NCBI GenBank assembly: GCA_037893225.1
Contig: JAZGUH010000360.1
Coordinates: 1,860,001 to 1,924,000 of the forward strand
Length of the DNA stretch: 64,000 nt
Direction: 5' to 3'
From: Hippasteria phrygiana
Taxonomy: Eukaryota; Echinodermata; Asteroidea; Valvatida; Goniasteridae
Shown here: positions 58,564-64,000 of the stretch, piece after piece
Position numbering within the stretch: position 1 is the first letter of the stretch
Layout: every line of letters starts with the position of its first letter
Position numbers and translations under genes: made by a program
Notes under the pieces: model-generated
Seen by the model: only the letters and a program-made list of their open reading frames with translations
The model's database searches: none
What the model was told of the DNA's origin: nothing

Positions 58564-59639
58564 GATACACTCCTTTGAAATGTATGAAAGTTACGAGACG
58601 CCATTTTGTGGTATCCCATTTTAAAATGCGTCTGTTTTAACTTTAATTTCCGCAATTTACTAAAAACCGATATACCTTCACAAAAAGAAAATCTGTAGCA
58701 AGATAAAACGATCATGTACAAACGTTTGATATAGAATGCCAGTGGCAGAGGACGGCTTAAAAATAATGTGTACATGTACTTCATTTACGTTGTCATTTGT
58801 TATTTTTTTTATTTTTTTTTTATAGATTTAAAACTCACCTCCCTAGCCTGTCGACGTTCAAACTTACTATTGTATATTTTTGCTTCAATGTAAATTTTTA
58901 CCATTGTGTATGTTACTTAAATTCATTTGATTTGAAAGAACGAAATGGTTTAACTTTTTTTAACTTGTCGACTTTTTATCTTTTTATCTTTTTATCAAAA
59001 AGGTATTTATTATGAGGATAATGGTGTGATGGGGGACTTTCATAGATGTTGAAAACCGGTAAGGGGCCCGTCGCAATTGCCTTTGGCCAGACCCGTAACA
59101 TATTTTGTCAACACTATACACACTCCATCACACTATTATTCGTTCAGTTAAAGACAAGTTCATATTATTGCAAGAAAGCCAAAGTGAACGCAAATTGTTA
59201 ATGTCGCGGAAATTATTCCCGCATGCGCTACGAAAAGGGAGAAAATAACTCCGGTAAATATTGAAGCGAATATTTCCGATATCTAATTCGTTTGTTTTTG
59301 CTCTTGCGGCCTGGGGTATTACCTGGACTTTAGACCTTCAAGTTTGGTCAGGTCATATTACGAACTTACTTATTTTCTTGAATGCAATATACATTTGCAA
59401 ATATCAACATTAAAACTCCCAAATTATTGTGAAATATGTTTCTTGATTGTAAGTGAATTATTAATAGTCTCAAGCATCCTGAGAAATCATGACATCTTGC
59501 GTGCTGTCATTTTTAAGAAAAGTTGACTTGTTTGTATCATTTCCAACATTCTTTGTAATAAAATTAGAATGACATTAATTCCGTTTACATGTACATGTAT
59601 TTGATTTGTTATCGTTTGCAGAAATTAACTTCAAATATC
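58564..59639. other. Non-coding stretch
   Basis: A/T-rich, T-runs near 58800-58830. No coding signal. Confidence 0.4.
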
Positions 59640-60478
59640 CCTATTATGTTACAGGAACGTGTCCACAGAGTTGCAATAGTGTGCCATAAAGTTGCAGTGT
59701 CGTGCCAATTAAGTTGCAGTGACGTGCCCAATAAAATTGCAATTGCGTCCCATAAAGTTGCTATTATGTTCCAACAAAGTTGCAGCGACGTGCCCAAAAA
59801 GTTGCAGTGACGTGCCAATTAGGTTGCAGTGACGTCCCCATTATAGTTGCAATTACGTCCCATAAAGTTGCTATTACGTTCCAACAAAGTTGCAGTGACG
59901 TGCCCAAAAAGTTGCAGTGATTGTGCCAATTAGGTTGCAGTGACGTCCCCATTATAGTTGCAATTACGTCCCATAAAGTTGCTATTACGTTCCAACAAAG
60001 TTGCAGTGACGTGCCCAAAAGGTTGCAGTGGCGTGCAAATTAGGTTGCAGTGACGTCCCCAATAAAGTTGCATTAACGTCCCATAGAGTTGCTTTTAGGT
60101 TCCAACAAAGTTGCAGAGATGTGCCCACAAGGTTGCAATAACGTTTGTAAATGGTTGTAGAAACGTTCCTCATAATACGTTGCTGTAACGTGATAATCAA
60201 GTTGTAATCACGTCCCCATAAGGTTGTAGAAACGTGCATATACGTTGCTGTTAGGTGCCGATTAGGTCGTATTAACGTGCCGTCAGGGTTGTAATCCAGT
60301 ACCAGTAAACGTTTCTTTTACGTTACAGCAACGTCCTCTTAACGTTGCGTGATAACGTTGTGGCAACGCGTATGGGAGTCGACATTTTTTTCCGTTGCGG
60401 CAACGTCATTTTCCTAACGTTGCCGCAACGAAAACGTGACCATGTGGCAACGTTGTCACAACGTCAAATTGTTAGCTG
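59640..60478. repeat. Degenerate roughly 21-bp array (GTTGCAGTGACGTGCCCAA)
   Basis: Units such as AAAGTTGCAGTGACGTGCCC and TAAAGTTGCTATTACGTTCC repeat about 35 times with growing divergence to the right, ending in GTTGCCGCAACG-like palindromes near 60420. Frames across it are by-products. Confidence 0.85.
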
Positions 60479-60740
60479 GGATGGGGTCCAACCCGTATGG
60501 GGTCCAACCCGTATGGGGTCCAACCCGTATGGGGTCCAACCCGTATGGGGTCCAACCCGTATGGGGTCCAACTCGTATGGGGTCCAACCCGTATGGGGTC
60601 CAACACGTATGGGGTCCAACCCGTATGGGGTCCAACCCGTATGGGGTCCAACCCGTATGGGGTCCAACCCATATGGGGTCCAACCCGTGGGTCCAACTTG
60701 TGGGTCCAACTTGTGGGTCCAACTTGTGGGTCCAACCTGG
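60479..60740. repeat. ATGGGGTCCAACCCGT 16-mer array, locus 2
   Basis: About 13 units matching the array at 56995, followed by a GTGGGTCCAACTT variant. It begins next to TTAGCTGGG and ends next to CCTGGGATTA. Confidence 0.95.
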
Positions 60741-62574
60741 GATTATAGGGTACAGTAGTCCATCACACACTACTACTGGTTTTTTTTTGCGGTTCCTTCC
60801 ATCATATCCCGTTGGGTGATTTGTCAGTGATTGGTGGTGGCTGAATGAGATTTCCCCCTTTTTCTCCCATTTGCTTACAACTGCTGCTGATGGTACATGT
60901 TCTTCCAGGGCTAAAGATTTACTGGTTGTGGTTATCCTTTGCTTGTCTTTACTCTGAATTCACAGGTTGAAATAACAGCTGTCTCTATGATTACCTCTCC
61001 CTCTCCGTTTTATGCAAGAGGAAGGTCGACAATGTACATTTGTTAATTGTGTGATTATAATGCATAAATAAGGTGAATATGCAACAGTTGAATATTATAG
61101 TTGGCAAGACAACTGTAATGATAGCTGTCAAAAAGAGGCCGTCGTTTAAAATTTAGTAGAATGTGTTATGACATTGCCTGGGCTTCGGTGACCAGACAGA
61201 AATGGCTTCCATGCGAGAACGGTCTTTTTGTCGTCATACATAACTGTTGGATTTAGCTATGGGTTGGGTAGGAATTTTGTACATGTACATTGTTCAATCA
61301 AGTTCCCCTTATCAAAATATTTGACTTGGTTTGGCTTTCTATTTTTTTATTTTTTTGTTCACAAAGCTGGTCCAAAAATAACATTTGCTTGTTCCAGACT
61401 CACAGGGGACCAGTGGTGGTAGAGATTTTTTCCACAGTTTTCTGTTGTCTGCACATATTTGTGGTACTTTAAACTTAGTTGGTAATGGTGTGCTGTTTCT
61501 GCTGGTTCTGTTGGCATAATAGTGAACCAGTGAAGGTGGAGGGGTATAGAAGCTGTCTGGCATATATTTCTGCTTCCCCCCCCCCACTCAGAGAGCATAT
61601 ATTTTCGGCTTTTCATGGTCTTAAAATCATCACAGCCTCTGAACCATTTTGCTGTTTTTATTGGCACTTCATTTGCCAGCCACTAGGCCTACATCTTTCA
61701 GAATTAATATATTTAATTCTGGAAGTTCACAAAATTGTGTTCATCTTTAAGTGCATTGTCAAACTTTAGGCGCTTTTTTTCTTCGCATTTTAGCTGACAC
61801 AATCTTTTATACATGTCTGTAGTATTTGTGTACCACATCTAAAACAAGAAAATCAATTCTGCTGCTTAGATATGTTAATCCTACATTCATCCTATACTGG
61901 CTTGTTACCAATCATAACTGACACATTCCGCAATAAGGATTACTTTACCATTGGATAACGAGTGCAGGAGCACAGCATGGTGTCTTCATCTTGAATCGTA
62001 CATCATCTGAATTAAACTCAAGCTAATCCAGCTACGACTACCATGTTGGTCATCCAGCTTAATATTCTTCAACTTGGTTTGGAGATGTACATGGAGTGGT
62101 TTCACCCATTATTCAACACTGATCAACTCATGATTCTCTAACTTGACGAACTACATATATTCATGTTCTTCACTGATTCGGCCGATGTCTTGAACCTGTA
62201 TGCAACTGATGTTTCTTGGATTGGTTTAATGCATTTTTCATCTCCATTGATGATCAAGTCAAGTTTCCCTTACTTGGGTAACATGTGAACTTCTTTCACT
62301 CACATTCAGCTCGATTGATTCAATTAGGTCTTTACGTTGGTTACTTAAACATGTTTATCTTGTGTCTTTGTGTGTCTTATCATTCTGAAGCTATTTAGTA
62401 TTAGAAATATTCTAGTTGAAGCAAAACAAATACAACAATCTCCTGCAGAGAGCTGTTTTCTTAAATATCTACATCACTAAAGATGCAGTGATACTTCAGA
62501 TGCAATGTATACTGCTTTAATAAGCTGTCAAACCTTCTCAGTCAAATACCTTGGTTATCCTTGGTTGTCAGACA
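60741..62574. other. Non-coding stretch
   Basis: No exon with good borders or array was found. A poly-C run lies at about 61577-61586. Confidence 0.4.
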
Positions 62575-62798
62575 CATTAACCCTAACCCCCTAGGCGTTT
62601 TTACATGGAGGCTTCCTCAACCTGTCAAAATCCAACACTGTGCAATATACATGTACCTATGGCACATTCTTTGGACAAATTGGGGCATCATAGCTCCATG
62701 TAAAGTAATGGTGCCAAGGCCCTACAGTACTGAACCCATCAAAATTGGACAAAACCTGCTGTTGGAGTTTGTAAGGTTTGGGGTGTTTAGGGTTAATA
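62575..62798. mobile_element. MITE with ATTAACCCTAAC-type ends, copy 1
   Basis: Inverted ends ATTAACCCTAA / TTAGGGTTAAT, about 220 bp. Related to 63175-63403. Confidence 0.65.
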
Positions 62799-62828
62799 TC
62801 CTGAGCAGTGTGGTCATCTAAAAACTAA

Positions 62829-63059
62829 GGGGGTTTCTCAAACCATGGCTTCGACTTGGGCTTCGGTTTCGTCTCCAGCTATTCCCCAGTCCCATTGCCA
62901 ATCTGAAGCCTTGAATATTTATATTAACAGACGAGGGCTCTGGATAAAAACATCACACTTTGATATACATGTAGCAAACACAGTATCCAACATCTTTCCA
63001 AATCTGGGAACATAAAATTACCCAAAGCCTAAGCCCAAGCCAAGGTTTGAGAAATGCCC
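62829..63059. mobile_element. MITE with TTTCTCAAACC ends
   Basis: The left end GGGTTTCTCAAACCATGGCT pairs with the right end AGCCAAGGTTTGAGAAATGC inverted; about 231 bp, non-coding. Confidence 0.65.
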
Positions 63060-63174
63060 AAAGTGTGTGGAAGGCCAAAGTTGTTGGTATTGAAGGAAGC
63101 TTGCAATGCTCATGTTATCGGGTTAAATTGTTAAAAATAAATACAAAAGACGGACTGTTTTAAAAAGTCAGCTT

Positions 63175-63403
63175 TCATTAACCCTAACCATCCCTAACCT
63201 GCCAAAATCAAACACCCCATTTGTGTTGAATTTTGTGTGATTGGGCACTGTAGAGCCTTGGCACCATCACTTTGCATGGGACTTGATGCCCTGATTTTGT
63301 CTAAGTACAAAGAATGTGCCATTAGTTTACTACACAAGTGTTGGAGTTTGTGTGGTTAGGGAAGGATTCTAGTAAAAAGCCTTGGGCTGTTAGGGTTAAT
63401 GAA
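63175..63403. mobile_element. MITE with TTCATTAACCCTAAC ends, copy 2
   Basis: The ends TTCATTAACCCTAAC and GTTAGGGTTAATGAA are perfect inverted repeats. The interior shares CCAAAATC.AACAC and GTTGGAGTTTGT with copy 1. Confidence 0.7.
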
Positions 63404-64000
63404 CCCAACTTAATTGTCAAAAGTAATTGGGTATTTATGCTTGCCTACATTTTCAAAGGAATCTAAGTGCATGGTAGCTTGGACAATGATTACCTAATTT
63501 TTCTTCAGGTGTATCAATTGCCAAGTTGTTGTTTTAATATTTGTGATCCATTTCTCGCATGTGATTGGATAAATTAATTGTTACTGTTGTGTCCTTCCAT
63601 TTCTGCTTTAAATAAATCTATTTTCTGTCACCCTGTGTGACCCAGAATAATTTTGCATTGAATGTGTCATATATATTAACCCTCTTTAAATGTTCAATCC
63701 TATTTTATGTCATTTTCTACCATCGATAACGTTTCTACCAATGTGAATGCACTTATGCAAATCTCAGCCTTTGTTACAAAGATCTTACCTTTATCATCGT
63801 TAAGCATCTTTACATCTGTTGGGATTCTTTTATGATAGCATTACCATCATTTTATTATAAATTATCAAACAAAATTGTTATTGTTATAAACATAACATAA
63901 AATGTTGGCTGTAAAGTTCTTTACATTTTGGATGTTGTTTTCACATTCAAGCAGTTTTCAATAAGGAAATGCTCTCAAGGCAGCCCAGGGGTTAAGCACA
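63404..64000. other. Non-coding stretch
   Basis: A/T-rich; nothing recognised. Confidence 0.4.

Noticed and set aside
60345..60819. Open frames with GSNPYGVQPVWGPTR repeats
   Set aside because: A 16-bp period gives the same peptide in all three frames of a strand; no gene structure.

Overview
The window is eukaryotic nuclear DNA, very probably from a marine invertebrate. It is AT-rich, with spliced genes, long introns with GT-AG sites, tRNA-derived SINE-like pieces, many MITEs, poly-C/poly-G runs and frequent ACATGTAC and AGGCCTA words. I lean towards a deuterostome such as an echinoderm or hemichordate, but this rests on sequence texture only. Almost everything readable is mobile DNA; I found no convincing host gene.

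Layout. (1) 1-8083 is a decayed Polinton/Maverick or adintovirus-like element: a protein-primed family-B DNA polymerase pseudogene on the minus strand, a small Cys-rich gene, two tandem paralogous genes on the plus strand, and a divergent gene cut by the window edge. One paralog is split by a foldback transposon (1116-2373). (2) A block of 9,539 bp is tandemly duplicated: 5082-14620, and again 14621-19235 plus 37577-42508. It holds part of the polymerase pseudogene, a GACGTC-rich tandem repeat, a 52-bp perfect palindrome, a tRNA-like SINE head, a foldback MITE, a complete Tc1/mariner-like transposon with an intact transposase, and the left end of element Y. (3) The second copy is split at a TA by element X (19236-37576, 18,341 bp). 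The first copy keeps the unoccupied site at 9695-9696. X is an EnSpm/CACTA-like DNA transposon with two divergent, spliced genes, both open over their full length: a tnp2-type transposase (4 exons, 852 codons, minus strand) and a BEN-domain protein (8 exons, 368 codons, plus strand). One end of X has 82-bp and the other 252-bp subterminal repeats, all rich in GCACCAAA. (4) Y (41689-48192) has the same two kinds of end in opposite orientation but no transposase, so it looks like a non-autonomous relative. A second tandem duplication (2,390 bp; 41092-43481 and 43482-45871) lies over its left part. (5) 48390-56130 is element Z, with CCCAGG..CCTGGG ends, and a related element W (51587-55654) sits inside it in inverse orientation. 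Both carry short subterminal arrays and a homologous 130-nt exon. (6) 56131-64000 is non-coding: minisatellites (a 16-mer array at two loci and a degenerate roughly 21-mer array), a perfect 40-bp hairpin and four MITE-like elements.

How the parts work together. X could supply transposase for itself and for Y, with the BEN protein as a possible DNA-binding partner. The Tc1-like element is independently complete. The Polinton genes are dead, because both polymerase copies share the same frameshifts. The strongest candidate for something undescribed is X: an apparently intact CACTA-like element pairing a tnp2 transposase with a BEN-domain gene, with its own empty site in the same window and a duplicated first exon that could splice in frame.
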